A stretch of 64,000 nucleotides of DNA from Mycobacterium sp. AT1 (lineage in GTDB: Bacteria; Actinomycetota; Actinomycetes; Mycobacteriales; Mycobacteriaceae), in NCBI RefSeq assembly GCF_002043095.1, contig NZ_MVOC01000016.1:62001-126000 (forward strand). Reading direction: 5' to 3'. Made by a program: the position numbers and the translations under genes. Each line of letters opens with the position of its first letter. The first letter of the stretch is position 1. The notes under the pieces are model-generated. The model was not told the DNA's origin and made no database searches. It saw only the letters and a list, made by a program, of their open reading frames with translations. Positions 8,441-20,000 of the stretch are shown piece after piece.

Positions 8441-8562
8441 ACCGAGCGCGACTGGCAGCAACGCAGGAGTGGCCGACGTGCTGTAATCATGTGTGCTCGT
8501 GCCTGAATACAAAGCAGCCCTTGGAAGCAGCGGAAATTCGTACCTTTGGATGAATTCGACTC

Positions 8563-9831
8563 ATGTCTGAGGTCGCAACGCCGAAGACGTTTGCGATCGC
8601 CGTGCACGGCACGCGCGGCGACGTGGAACCGTGTGCGGCCCTGGCCCTCGAGCTAACCCGCCGCGGCCATCGCGTACGGCTGGCAGTGCCTCCGAACCTG
8701 GTCCGGTTCGTCGACGGTGTCGGACTGGGACCGGCCGCCACCTACGGCGTCGATTCGCAAAAGCAGCTCGAGGCGGACATCTTCAAGGACTGGTGGAAAC
8801 TGCAGAACCCGATGACGGTGCTGCGACGCAGCCGCGACTACGTCACCGAGGGCTGGGCCGAGATGAGCACCACGCTGTCGACGCTCGCAGACGGCGCTGA
8901 TTTGATCCTGACCGGCACGACCTACCAGGAAGTCGCGGCCAACGTCGCGGAGGCGGCACACCTCCCCCTGGCCGCGCTGCATTACTTCCCGTGCCGCGAG
9001 AACGCCCAGGTGCTGCCCGTTCCGCTACCCCGGCCGGTGTTGCACACCGGTTGGTCGACCGTCGAGTGGGCGCACTGGAAGGTGCTGAGCCAGGCCGAGA
9101 ACGCCCAGCGCGACGCGCTGGGTCTACCGCGGGCGAGGGTGCGTGCAATTCGACGCATCGTCGAGGGCGGTGCCCTGGAGATCCAGGCCTACGACGAGGT
9201 GTTCTTCCCCGGCCTGGCCGAGGAGTGGCACGGGGTCCGTCCGTTGGTGGGATCGCTGTCTCTCGAACTACCAACCCCTGGCGACGAGGAACTGCTCGCC
9301 TGGATGGCCGACGGCACGCCACCGATCTACTTCGGCTTCGGCAGCATGCCGGTCGAGGATCCCGGCGCCGCCATCGAGATGATCGCCGCCGTGTGCGCCG
9401 AACTCGGCGAGCGGGCAGTGATCAGCACGGGTGTGTGGGACGTGGCAGGCACCCAGGTCGACGCCCACGTACGACTCGTCGGCGCGGTCAACCACTCGAA
9501 GGTGTTCCCGGCCTGCCGGGCCGTCGTTCACCATGGCGGCGCGGGCACTGTGGCAGCCAGCGTGCGTTCGGGTGTGCCGACCGTCGTGCTCTGGGTGTCG
9601 GCCGATCAGCCGGTCTGGGCGGGCAAGGTGAACCGCCTGAAAGTGGGTGTGGCCCGGCGCTTCTCGAGCACCGACGCCCGCTCCCTGACCAAGTCGCTGC
9701 GGACGGCTCTGACGCCCGAATACCAAGAGCGTGCCCGCGAGGCGGCGACGCGGATGACGTCGCCGACACATGCGGCGGCAAGGGCGGCCGACCTGCTGGA
9801 GGCGGCGGCTGACGCGGGCCGCCCTAGATGA
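8563..9831 (+). CDS. GT1 (Gtf-like, UGT family) glycosyltransferase
   Basis: A 422-residue GT-B glycosyltransferase of the family that includes GPL Gtf1/Gtf2 and Rv1524/Rv1526c. The N-terminal 'IAVHGTRGDVEPCAALALEL' is the typical opening of bacterial lipid and macrolide glycosyltransferases. The C-domain shows 'PPIYFGFGSMPVEDP' and the sugar-nucleotide motif 'VVHHGGAGTVAASVRSGVP' with H323/H324, then 'SADQPVWAGKV'. ATG 8563 is the first start before this domain. It ends in an 8-bp tail overlap with the converging acyltransferase gene. It probably transfers a hexose or deoxyhexose onto the acylated sugar core; the exact sugar cannot be told. Confidence 0.92.
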   Translation: MSEVATPKTFAIAVHGTRGDVEPCAALALELTRRGHRVRLAVPPNLVRFVDGVGLGPAATYGVDSQKQLEADIFKDWWKLQNPMTVLRRSRDYVTEGWAEMSTTLSTLADGADLILTGTTYQEVAANVAEAAHLPLAALHYFPCRENAQVLPVPLPRPVLHTGWSTVEWAHWKVLSQAENAQRDALGLPRARVRAIRRIVEGGALEIQAYDEVFFPGLAEEWHGVRPLVGSLSLELPTPGDEELLAWMADGTPPIYFGFGSMPVEDPGAAIEMIAAVCAELGERAVISTGVWDVAGTQVDAHVRLVGAVNHSKVFPACRAVVHHGGAGTVAASVRSGVPTVVLWVSADQPVWAGKVNRLKVGVARRFSSTDARSLTKSLRTALTPEYQERAREAATRMTSPTHAAARAADLLEAAADAGRPR

Positions 9832-11149
9832 GGGTGCCCTTGAGCCCGAAGTCGCTCAGTGTGCGAACCGTCTTGTCGGCAAGCCAATCTCGGGTGTTCT
9901 CGGCTCCCACTTCGTAACCGACGACGGTGACCGAGACGTGGCCGGCAATCCGTCCGGCAGCCACCACGAGCTGACCTCCTGCGCGCTCGAGGGCGGCACG
10001 TGTCACGCCCTGGTCGACTGGCCGGAACAGCATGTACTCGGCCTCGGTGCCGTCGACGCGGGACAGCGCAGCTGGCACGTCCCCGAGGTTCGAGCAGGAC
10101 ACCGGGAGGTCGCCGAAGATGACGTCGGCGGTGCGCCGGACGGCGCGAATCGGCACGAACGGCGTGATCGGAAGGAGCGCGTGCTTGTCGTCGTGCCCGT
10201 CGCGCAGCGCCGCGAGTGCTTCTCGCACGGCCGCTCTGGCTGCCGTCAGGTTCGTGGTCGCCGAGTTGGGGTCGACCGTCGCCGAGGCTATCTGCATGGC
10301 GTTGCCGCGCCGGTCGTCGCGCCCGTCCCGATCGCTCAACGCGATCATCAGGGTGAGGGCGCCGTCGGCCGGTCTGGCCCGGCCCATCCGCTCGCCGAGC
10401 ACGGCGGCGAAACCGGCGAGAAGCGAATACGCCGTGCCGCCCAAGTCACTGGCACGGGCGTCCCAATCCCCCAGGTCCACGACGGCCGACACCGCGGGCA
10501 GCACCAGCGGCCCGTCGGGACCACCCAGCGCCGCCGGTGGCCGGGACGCGGAGATCTCCTTGCGGCTGCGGTAGGCGTACTTCGCCGCGGTGACGACGGT
10601 GCGGCCGAGTTCGGGGAGATCGCGTGCCACCTGCCGAAGATCGGAGGCCAGCGCCGCTCGCCGGGTCCGCGCTCGCGGCTCGCCGTAGCCGAAGTCGCGA
10701 GGGGTGTCGTCGATCGCGTCGGTCATCGTGCTCACCGCCGCGCCGTGATCCATCAGGCAGTGTGACGCCACCAGCGTGACCGCCGTCGTGCCGTCGGTCA
10801 TCGGGAGCACCCCGAGATGCCACCCCGGCCCGCGGACCGGGTCGACGCGCCGCTGGGACCGTTCGTCGAGCCAGGTTCCCAGCTCCCCCGGCGGCCTCGC
10901 GTCGTCGACGTCGAGGGGGGCGGCGGGTCCGGTCGCGGTGACCCAGCGATGCCTGCCGAAGGGCAGGATCGACGGCTCGATCAACCGTCCGGCAAACCCG
11001 AACCCGACGTTGCGATGAAAGCGCCGCAACCGTTCCTCGTCGACGGGATGGGTGTACACCCAGACGTACTGGACCAACTGTGAACGGTTGTCGTTCGCCT
11101 GCATCGACAGGAACGTCGCCTGGTCGATGTAGGCCAACCGGTCGGTCAC
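9824..11149 (-). CDS. HxxxD acyltransferase-like protein, second of a tandem pair
   Basis: A 441-residue protein of the CoA-dependent acyltransferase (condensation/WS-DGAT-like) fold. The catalytic motif reads 'SHCLMDHGA' with H130 and D134; the residue after Asp is His rather than the Gly seen in its neighbour. It is a clear paralogue of the upstream gene: both share 'FAGRLIEPS.LPFGRHRWV', 'GPAAPLDV' and a C-terminal 'SVTVVGYEVGAENT'-type block. The GTG start at 11149 overlaps the upstream stop by 4 bp, so longer in-frame extensions are rejected. It is the last gene of the pks-papA unit. Likely acylates or modifies a hydroxyl of the glycolipid. Similar paired genes are associated with pks5 in M. 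smegmatis. Substrate unknown. Confidence 0.82.
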   Translation of the reverse strand: MTDRLAYIDQATFLSMQANDNRSQLVQYVWVYTHPVDEERLRRFHRNVGFGFAGRLIEPSILPFGRHRWVTATGPAAPLDVDDARPPGELGTWLDERSQRRVDPVRGPGWHLGVLPMTDGTTAVTLVASHCLMDHGAAVSTMTDAIDDTPRDFGYGEPRARTRRAALASDLRQVARDLPELGRTVVTAAKYAYRSRKEISASRPPAALGGPDGPLVLPAVSAVVDLGDWDARASDLGGTAYSLLAGFAAVLGERMGRARPADGALTLMIALSDRDGRDDRRGNAMQIASATVDPNSATTNLTAARAAVREALAALRDGHDDKHALLPITPFVPIRAVRRTADVIFGDLPVSCSNLGDVPAALSRVDGTEAEYMLFRPVDQGVTRAALERAGGQLVVAAGRIAGHVSVTVVGYEVGAENTRDWLADKTVRTLSDFGLKGTLI

Positions 11150-12522
11150 ACGATCACCGCGGTGAGTTCGAACTCCTCGAGGACGGCCGACAATCGGTCT
11201 CGCAGCGCCTGCTTGGTGTTCTCGACGCCCGGCTGGTAGCCGACGACGGTGATCGTCACCTTGCCGTCCAACCGTCCGGACACCACCGTCAACAAGCCGC
11301 TGCGCTCTTCGAGCACCCCGCGGGTGATGTGCTGGTCGATGCCCCGCAGCATCACCTGTTGGGCAGGCGCGCCGCCGGGGCTGGCGACCTGGACGGGAAG
11401 ATCGCCGATGTTGGAGCTCGACACCGGTTGATCGGTGAAGCCGAAGGCCAGGTCTGCGGTGTGCCGGACGGCCACCTTGGGGACGAACGGGTTCAGCGGC
11501 AGAAGGGCCAGTGCCTCGTCCGGCTTCTCCCGCATCACCTTGAGCGCCTCCCGCACCGCCGTGCGGGTGTCGGTCAGGTCCTTCGCGACGTGGGTCGGGT
11601 CGACGCGGACGTAGGCCAGCTTGACCGCGTTGGCCCTGGTGTCCTCCAACGTGCGGTCGTTGATCGGGACGATCAGCCCCACCGTTCCGTCGGCGGCGAG
11701 CGCTCGGCCCTGGTGCACGGCCAGCCGCGCCGCAAGACCTGCCTGCAGCGAATGCCCGTTTCCGCCAAGCGCTTCGGCGCGCGCGTCCCACTGCGCCAAG
11801 TCGACGAACGCCGAGATGGCCGGCACGATCACCACCTCGTCGGGACGGGCGACGACTGGCTTCTTCGGGCTCGGCGCGGCCGACGCCGACGCGCCGAGCC
11901 GCTTCGCCTTGAGGAACTTCCCGGCCGCGACGAGTGTTCGACCCACCTCCGGCAGGTCACGCAGCGTCTGACGGGCGTCGGCGGCAAGGGCCTCGCGCCG
12001 GGTTCGGGACTTTGGCAGCGGGTAGCCCAGATCGCGCCGAGCTCCCATCACCGCCTCGAACACCGACAAGAAGGCCGCCCCACCGTCGCCGATGCAGTGG
12101 GATCCGACGAGGGTGACCGCCGTCGCCCCGTCGTCGAGCGGCTGCACGGCCATGTGCCACGCGGGGCCGTGCTCCGGGTCGATGGGCAGTTGAGCCCGCT
12201 CGTCGATCCAGTCGCTGAGCTCGGCACGCGGTCGAGGTGTCGTCGCCACGTCGAGGGGGGCGGCGGGACCAAGTGCGGATACCCATCGGTGCCGGCCGAA
12301 CGGCAGCACCGACGGCTCGATCAGCCTGCCCGCCAAGCCAAATCCGAAGTCCTGGTGGAACCGTCGCAGCTCGTCCCAGTCCGGTGCGTCGTCGTAGACC
12401 CACACCATCTGCATGGCCGCGGACTGTCCCGTGGCGCGCAGGCCGAGGAACAACGCCTGGTCGACGTAGTCGAGCAGGGACTCGGCGGGTGGCCGAGTCT
12501 CCGCTTCAATCTCCGGCGACAC
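11146..12522 (-). CDS. HxxxD acyltransferase-like protein, first of a tandem pair
   Basis: A 458-residue member of the same acyltransferase-like family. The catalytic motif is intact: 'SHCIGDGGA', with H142, D146 and G147. Two-lobed chloramphenicol-acetyltransferase-like architecture is suggested by the N-terminal 'DYVDQALFLGL' block and a C-terminal lobe with 'SSSNIGDLPV' and 'KVTITVVGYQPGVENT'. It lies 6 bp after the PapA gene and overlaps the next gene by 4 bp. An Ala/Pro/Lys-rich linker is present around residues 208-225. It is distinct from PapA proteins and from the Rv-type triacylglycerol synthases by lacking the HHxxxDG double His. Function is inferred as acyl transfer in LOS-like lipid assembly. 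Confidence 0.85.
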   Translation of the reverse strand: MSPEIEAETRPPAESLLDYVDQALFLGLRATGQSAAMQMVWVYDDAPDWDELRRFHQDFGFGLAGRLIEPSVLPFGRHRWVSALGPAAPLDVATTPRPRAELSDWIDERAQLPIDPEHGPAWHMAVQPLDDGATAVTLVGSHCIGDGGAAFLSVFEAVMGARRDLGYPLPKSRTRREALAADARQTLRDLPEVGRTLVAAGKFLKAKRLGASASAAPSPKKPVVARPDEVVIVPAISAFVDLAQWDARAEALGGNGHSLQAGLAARLAVHQGRALAADGTVGLIVPINDRTLEDTRANAVKLAYVRVDPTHVAKDLTDTRTAVREALKVMREKPDEALALLPLNPFVPKVAVRHTADLAFGFTDQPVSSSNIGDLPVQVASPGGAPAQQVMLRGIDQHITRGVLEERSGLLTVVSGRLDGKVTITVVGYQPGVENTKQALRDRLSAVLEEFELTAVIV

Positions 12523-12528
12523 CGTGGG

Positions 12529-14019
12529 TCAGCCCTTGGCCATCGGCAACAGTGGCTCGCGGTCGCGAACGCTGTTGCGGCGCACTGCCTCCCCGTGCCG
12601 CACGTGGGCGCGGGCAGGCGCCACCACGGCTCCGTCGGCAACGCCGAGGTAAACCGCGGTCATGGCCGCCAGGTAGCGCTCGATGGATTCCCGGGCAATC
12701 GGATTGTCGGGGAACGCCACGGTGACCGAGGTCTCCCGCTCGCCACGGTTGACCCACAACCCGATCTGATAGGCGGAGCGCGCGTCGCTGAAGACCCTGC
12801 CGTTCATCCGCTCCCATTCGGCGATGATGCTCGCCGACAGCGGCGGAAGGCCGGCGTCGAGGAACGAGACCATCGGCACGCCGGGAACCGGCGGGCGCAA
12901 TCCCAGTTCTCCGTCGGCCAGTTCGAGCACGCGGTCGAACGGGATGGGCCCCAACGGCATCCGACTGTCGAACGAGCGTTGCGCCGCCCGTGCAGTGTCT
13001 CCGAAGTTCTTCGGGTCGACGGTCACCGAGACGGGAACCACGCCCGTGAACCAACCCGTGGTCTGGAATTCCTCGGGAGTCGACCGCGTCGTGATCGGCG
13101 TGATCACGTGATAGTCCGTAGAGCCCGTGAGCGCTTCCTGCGCCATTGCGGCGCAGGCGAATACGCCTCCGATGAAACGGGCGCCCGCCGCGATGCAGGC
13201 CGCCTCGAACCGTTCCGACTGCTGCTTGTCCAGCAACCGCACCGTCAGCAGATCCCCGGTCTTGGACCACGGCGGATCGCCGAGCGGGAATGGGAAGTGC
13301 GGAAGCGTGCCGTCGTTGCACTCGGCGAAGCGGATCCACTCCCGTACCTCGGGTGACTCCAGCGTGAGGTTGGACAACAGCTGCTTCTGCCGGACGCAGT
13401 ACTCGTCGTAGCTGCCCGCCGTTGGCAGGGGAATCGGGCCGGCACCGCTGACCAGGGCGGCATACATCATGTGAATTTCCACCAGCACCAAGCCCATGAA
13501 CATCGCGTCGGTGTGCACGTGGTCGATGCTGATGTAGAAGGTGAAGTGATCGGCGCGCTGGATGATGCCGAACGAGAAGCAGTCCCACTGAAGCGGATTG
13601 GGTGTGGCGAGCACGTGCTCGCGCCACTCGGTCGCCGTCATCTCGCCGTACTTGGTCGGCACGAAGTTGACGTCGCGCGGGTTGTCGACGGTGTGCCGCA
13701 CGATGTCGCCACCGTCGGCGACCTCGAACCAGCTGTGGTACGTGTCGTGGCGGCGCAGGTAGGCGTTGATGACGTGCGACATCGCCCGAAGGTCACACTG
13801 GCCCTGCATGTCCCACGCGGGAATGTTGAGCCGCGCCATGTCGGTGCCCTTGGAGATGTGATCCAGATAGCCCCGGATGTGCTGAGCCTGCTGATAACTC
13901 GGCGGCACGGCACTCACCGGCGCCTTGAGCACCTTGGCCCGACTCGCGGGCGAGGGGTGCCACGACACCACGTCACCGGATGCCCCGATCCAGTCGTGGA
14001 TCGCCTTGATCGCAACCAT
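12529..14019 (-). CDS. PapA-family polyketide-associated acyltransferase
   Basis: A 496-residue PapA1/A2/A3/A4-type acyltransferase, which moves acyl chains made by a PKS or a fatty acyl-CoA onto a sugar hydroxyl, usually of trehalose. The catalytic motif is 'SIDHVHTDAM' with H167 and D171; Ala replaces the usual Gly after Asp. The C-lobe has 'TTGWFTGVVPVSVTVDPKNFGDTARAAQ', the block that carries the second conserved motif in this family. ATG 14019 has GGGGAGA 6 nt upstream. It is 59 bp downstream of the pks gene and co-directional, the classic pks-papA pairing. In LOS loci the equivalents are PapA3/PapA4; which one this matches needs a tree. Confidence 0.9.
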   Translation of the reverse strand: MVAIKAIHDWIGASGDVVSWHPSPASRAKVLKAPVSAVPPSYQQAQHIRGYLDHISKGTDMARLNIPAWDMQGQCDLRAMSHVINAYLRRHDTYHSWFEVADGGDIVRHTVDNPRDVNFVPTKYGEMTATEWREHVLATPNPLQWDCFSFGIIQRADHFTFYISIDHVHTDAMFMGLVLVEIHMMYAALVSGAGPIPLPTAGSYDEYCVRQKQLLSNLTLESPEVREWIRFAECNDGTLPHFPFPLGDPPWSKTGDLLTVRLLDKQQSERFEAACIAAGARFIGGVFACAAMAQEALTGSTDYHVITPITTRSTPEEFQTTGWFTGVVPVSVTVDPKNFGDTARAAQRSFDSRMPLGPIPFDRVLELADGELGLRPPVPGVPMVSFLDAGLPPLSASIIAEWERMNGRVFSDARSAYQIGLWVNRGERETSVTVAFPDNPIARESIERYLAAMTAVYLGVADGAVVAPARAHVRHGEAVRRNSVRDREPLLPMAKG

Positions 14020-14078
14020 CTATCTCTCCCCTGGTCCTGAAACTTCGGTGAGCGACGTCGTCGGCGCTGATTCGATGG

Positions 14079-17000
14079 TCATGGTGACACCGCAGGCACG
14101 GCGGAGTCGACGTCGAGGTCGATCGCGATCAATTCGCTGAGCCGTTCGGCAAGCCCGCGCACCGTGGTGACGTCGGTCGAGCCGATCCGCACGCCGGTCT
14201 CGGACTCCAACCGGGTCCGCAACTCCAGCGTGCCGAGGGAGTCGAGACCGTACTCCGACAACGGTCGGTCAGCGTCGACCGAACGTCTAAGGATGAGGCT
14301 CATCTCCTCGGAAATCAAGCGTCGCACGCGGGCAGCCCACTCCTCGCGCGGCAACAGGCGTAGCTCCTCGAGGAATTCGCTCGACCCCGAACGATCCTGT
14401 CCCATCGAGGCGAACGCCTCGGCGAACGGGCTGGTCTGCGCGAACGCGGTCAGCCAGGCGGCACCCGCGACCGGGGCGTACCCGCTGTACACCCGGGTGT
14501 GACGCATCAGCGTGTCGAAGGCGTACGCACCGTCTTCTGGGGCGATGGCCATGCCGTCGTTGTCGGCCATGGCCTGGCCGGCACCGATCTGGGCCCACGC
14601 ACCCCACGCCACCACCTGGGCAGGCAGGTCCTGGGCGCGGCGCCACCGCGCGAAGGAGTCGAGCCAGCTGTTCGCGGCCGCGTAGGCACCCTGCCCCGGC
14701 GAGCCAACCATGGCGGCAGCCGACGAGAAGCAGCAGAACCAGTCCAGCGGAGAGGTTGCGGTGGCTTCGTGAAGGCGCCACGCGCCCAACGCCTTCGGCG
14801 CCCAGTCCCGGTCGATCAGTTCGTCGGTGATGTTCCCGAGCGTGGCGTCCTCGATGACCGCCGCCGCATGGAGCACACCGCGCAACGGAATCCCGGTGGC
14901 AGTCGCCGCGGCGACCATGCGGGCGGCCGTCGTCGCATCGGACACGTCACCGAGTTCGACCTCGACCTCGGTTCCCGACTGACGGAGCCGCTCGATGACG
15001 CGCAGCGTCTCCGGCTTCGGCGCCGACCGGCCGTTGAGGATGATGCGCCCGCAACCGGACGCCGCCATCTTCTCGGCCAGGAACAGTCCGAGACCACCAA
15101 GTCCACCGGTGACGACGTACGCGCCGTCGGCACGGAACGCCGGCGCCCGCTCGGCGGGAACCACGGCGGCGAACTGACCGGTGCGCGGAACGTCGAGCAC
15201 CAGCTTGCCGGTGTGTTCGGCAGCGCCCATCGCACGAATTGCGTTGGCGCCGTTTGCCAGTGGGTAATGCGTGGTCTGCGGCGGTGGCAGCGTCCCGTCG
15301 GCGATCTGCTGGTAGACGACCTCGAGGAGGCCGCGCAGCGTGTCCGGCGCGACGAGGGTCAGCAGCGCGAGGTCGACGGCGTAGAAGGACAGGTTCCTGC
15401 GGAACGGGAACAGCCCCATCTTGGTGTCGCCGTAGATGTCTCGCTTGCCGATCTCGACGAAGCGGCCACCGAAGGTCAGCAGCTCGAGGCCAGCCCGCTG
15501 CGCGGCACCCGGCAACGAGTTCAGGACGACATCGACTCCGTAGCCGTCGGTGTCGCGGCGGATCTCGTCGGCGAACTTGGTGCTGCGCGAGTCGTAGACG
15601 TGCGCAACACCCATGTCGTTGAGCATCTTTCGACGCTCCGGGCTGCCGGCAGTCGCGTAGATCTCCGCACCGGCGGCCTGGGCGATCGCCACCGCGGCCT
15701 GACCAACTCCACCGGTGGCGGAGTGGATCAGCACCTTGTCGCCGGAGCTGATCCTGGCCAGGTTGTGCAGCGAGTACCACGCGGTGGCATGAGCGCTCGG
15801 AACGGCGGCGGCCGTGGCGTCCGGCAGTTCGCCGGGGATGCGCACCGCGAGGTTCGCATCGCAGGTGACGAACGTGCACCACGCACCGGTGGCCGAGATG
15901 CCCGCGACGCGGTCACCGATCTCGTGGTCGGTCACCCCGGCACCGACGGCGGTGACCACGCCGGCGAAGTCCGCACCCAGTTGGGGCATGCGTCCCTCGA
16001 AGGACGGGTAGCGACCGTAGGCGACCAGGACGTCGGCGAAGTTCAGGTTCGACGCCGAGACAGCCACTTCGATCTGGCCGGGTCCCGGTGCCGTCCGTTC
16101 GTAGCTGACCAGTTCGGCCGACTGCAGGTCTCCCGGCGTGCGGATCTGCAGTCGCATTCCGTCGCGGTCGGGGTGCACCACGGTGCTGTGGCGCTCTTCG
16201 GGCTGCAGCGGCGTCACGTTGAGCCGGGCCGTGTAGTAGTGGCCGTCGCGCCACGCCGTCTCGTCCTCGTCGGACAGCGAGAGAAGCTCGGCACCGACCA
16301 GCCTGACGTCGGTGGTGTCGTCGACGTCGATCTGGGTGGGCCGCATCCGTGGATGCTCCATCCCGATGACCCTGACGAGGCCACGCAAGCCACCCTGGGC
16401 GAGGTTCGGGAGGTCGCCGGGGAGCACGGTCTGCGCACCCCTGGTGACGACGAACAGCCGCGGCGGCTCACCTGCGACGTCCGGAAGCACCTTGGCGATG
16501 CGCACGAGGTGACGTACGTGGTCGGCTCCGTCGGCGACCAGGTCGGCGTCGGCCGAGCGCGGATCCTGCACCACCACGACGCCCGCACTGGGGCGGGCGA
16601 CGAGGGTCCGGCGCAGTAGCTCGGCGTTGGCGGCGTGATCGCCGTCGGCACTCCACGTCATCGCGGTCACGTCGGCTTCGCCAGCCTTCAGCACGTCGGC
16701 CAGCTGGTGCGCGAGCATGTCGGACTCGTCCGAGGTGCTGATCAGCAGCCAGTGCCCGTGTCCGACCACGTCGGTGGCCGGCGCTTCCTGGCGCCGCCAG
16801 TCGATGGTCAACAGCCGCTCGTTGAGCCGCTTGTCGCGCAGCCCCTGCTCCGAGACACCCGTGCCGAGGCGAAGGCCTCCCACGGTCAGCAGGACGGCGC
16901 CGTGCTCGTCGAGAACCTCCACGTCGACCTCGACCGACCCGGCACTGGCGTTCACCAACTGCACGTAGCAGTAATGGGCGTTGCGCGTCGACGCGTGGGC

Positions 17001-20000
17001 CCGCAGTCGCCGCACGCCCAACGGCAGCATCAGCGTGCCGGTGTGGTCGGTGTGGAGATCGGGGTGAGCGCCGACGGCCTGGAAGCAGACGTCCAGCAGT
17101 GCGGGATGGATCCCGTACGCGCCCTGCTGTGACCGGATGGAGCCGGGCAGCGCGACCTCGGCAAGCACCGAACCGCCGGGACCCTGGGTCGTGTGAGCCG
17201 CCGTCAGACCGCTGAACGCAGGTCCGTACTGGATGCCCCTGGCGTCGTACCAGTCGCGCATCTCGGCACCGGTCAGGTCCACGGGGTGCTCGGCGAGCAG
17301 CGCGGCCACGTCGTAAGCGGCCTTTTCGGGTGCCTCGTCGACCGTCTGGAGCACCGCGGAGGCCCGTCGGACCTCCTGACCCTCGAGCCGGGTCGTCACC
17401 TGGAAGTCGGTGACGCCGTCCGAGGTGAGTGACGCCACGGCCGAGATCGGCGTGTGCCCCTCGAGCAGCAGCAAGTCCTCGAACACGAGGTCGCGGGCCT
17501 CCGATGCCTCACCGAGGACGGTGCGGGCCGCGGCGATCGCCATCTCGCAGTAGGCGGTGCCCGGCAGCGCCGCGACGCCGTGCACCTGATGGTCGGCCAG
17601 CCACGGCTGCGCGTCGGTGCCCACGTCGGACTGCCACACGTGGCGCTCCGGCTCTTCTGGCAGCCGGACGTGCGCGCCGAGCAGCGGATGGACGGCGAGG
17701 GTCGACGTGCCCTGTTCCTGTCCGTCCCTGGTGAGCATCAGACGTGGGTGGTTGAACGTCGGAAGCGGCGCGTCGACGAGCGCGCCGACCGGCCACAGGG
17801 CGGCGAAGTCGACCGCGGCGCCTGCACCGTGCAGGGCGGCCACGAACCCGCGGAGGCCATGGGGCAGCTCCTGCTCGCGGCGGATGCTGGCAAGGGCGGC
17901 GAGGCGGACGTCGAGGCTGCGTGCGTTCTGGTCCACCGCGTAGGTGAGCAGCGGGTGCGGCGAGAGTTCGCCGAACACGCGGTAACCGTCTTCGAGGGCG
18001 GCCTGTACGGCGGCGGCGAAGCGGACCGCGTGCCGCAGGTTGTCCGCCCAGTAGTACGCGTCGAAGTCGGCGGGGTCGCGGGGGTCGTACAGCGTCGACG
18101 AGTAGTACGGCACCGTCGGCTCGTTCGGCGTGATGTCCTGCAACGCCTCGGTCAGGTCGTCGAGAACGGGGTCGACCTGCGGGGAGTGCGACGCGACGTC
18201 GACGGCGACCTCGCGGGCCATGATGCCGCGCGCTTCCCATTCGGCGGCCAGCTTGCGAACCGATTCCTTGGCGCCGCCGACGACCGCGGACTGCGGCGAG
18301 GCGACGACCGAGAGGACGACGTCGTTGACGCCGCGGGCGGCGAGCTCGGAGAGCACCTGCTGGGCGGGCAGTTCCACCGACGCCATTGCGCCGGAACCCG
18401 CGATGGTGGCCATGAGTTGGGATCGACGGCAGATGACCTTGACGCCGTCCTCCAGCGAGAGCGCTTCGGAGACGACGGCGGCGGCGACCTCACCCATGGA
18501 GTGGCCGATCACCGCGCCCGGCATGACGCCGTGCGCCTTCATCGTGGCGGCCAGCGCGACCTGGACGGCGAACACCGTCGGCTGCACCTTGTCGATGCCG
18601 GTCACGACGTCGGCCGAGGTCATGGCTTCGGTGACGGAGAAACCCGACTCCCCCGCGATGAGCGGTTCGATCTCCGCGACGGTCTTGGCGAACACGGGTT
18701 CGGACGCGAGCAGGCCCGCACCCATCCCGGCCCACTGCGACCCCTGCCCGGAGAACACCCAGACCGGGCCGCGATCGCCCTTGCCGACCGCGGCTTCGTA
18801 CGGGTCGTCACCGTCGGCGACGCGGCGGAGCTCGGCGACGAGCTCGGCCTGGTCGTTCGCGAGGACGACGGTGCGGACGGGTCGATGAGCGCGTCGACGA
18901 GCGAGCGTGTACGCGAGGTCGGACAGGTCCGTCTCGGAATCCTCGTCGGTCTGGCTCTCGATCCAGTCGGCGAGCCTGCCTGCCGTGCGCCGCAGCTCCT
19001 CGGGCGTCGTGGCGGACAGCGGGAACAGCTTGGGTCCGGCCAGCTCGGGTGTCGTCGTCGAGTCGACGGTGCGGGTGGTCTGGGCGGCGGGTGCCTGCTC
19101 GAGGACGGCGTGCACGTTCGTTCCGGACAGACCGTAGGACGACACGGCGGCGCGCCGCGGGTGGTCGCCCTCGACCGGCCACGGGGTTTCCTCGGTCGGA
19201 ATGAAGAGATTGGACTCGATGCTGGCGATCTCGTCCGGCATCGCGGTGAAGTGCAGGTTCTTCGGCACCACGCCGTGCTGCAGCGACAGAATCGCCTTCA
19301 TCAGCCCGACCGCGCCCGACGCGGACTGGCCGTGCCCGAAGTTGGTCTTCACCGATCCGAGCGCAACCGGCCCGGACTTGCCGTAGACGGCCGCCAGGCT
19401 GGCGAATTCGATCGGGTCGCCGACTGGCGTTCCGGTGCCGTGAGCCTCGACCATGCCGATGGTGGCGGGATCGACGTGACCGGCCGCCAGGGCTGCCTCG
19501 TAGACCTTGGTCTGTGCGGCCCGCGACGGGGTGGCGATGTTGACGGTGTGACCGTCCTGGTTGGCCGCGGTCCCGCGGATGACCGCCAACACGTTGTCAC
19601 CGTCGGCGAGCGCGTCGTCGAGGCGCTTGAGCATGAGCACCGCGGTCGCCTCGCCGGAGACGAAGCCGTCGGCGTGCACGTCGAAGGCGTGGCAGGTGCC
19701 GGTCGCGGACAACATGCCCTGCGCCGAGCCGGAGGACATCTTGCGGGGTTCCAGCATGATGGAAACGCCGCCGGCCAGGGCCATGTCGCTCTCGCGGTCG
19801 TCCAGGCTGCGGCACGCCATGTGCACGGCGAGCAAGCTCGACGAGCAGGCGGAGTCGACCGTGAACGCGGGACCGTGCACGCCGAGGTGATAGGCGATGC
19901 GCCCCGAGGCCAAGCTGAAGTTGCTTCCGGTGAATCCGTACGGACCTTCGACGGCGTTGGCGTCGGCGGCGAGCAGCTGATAGTCCTGGTGGGTCATCCC

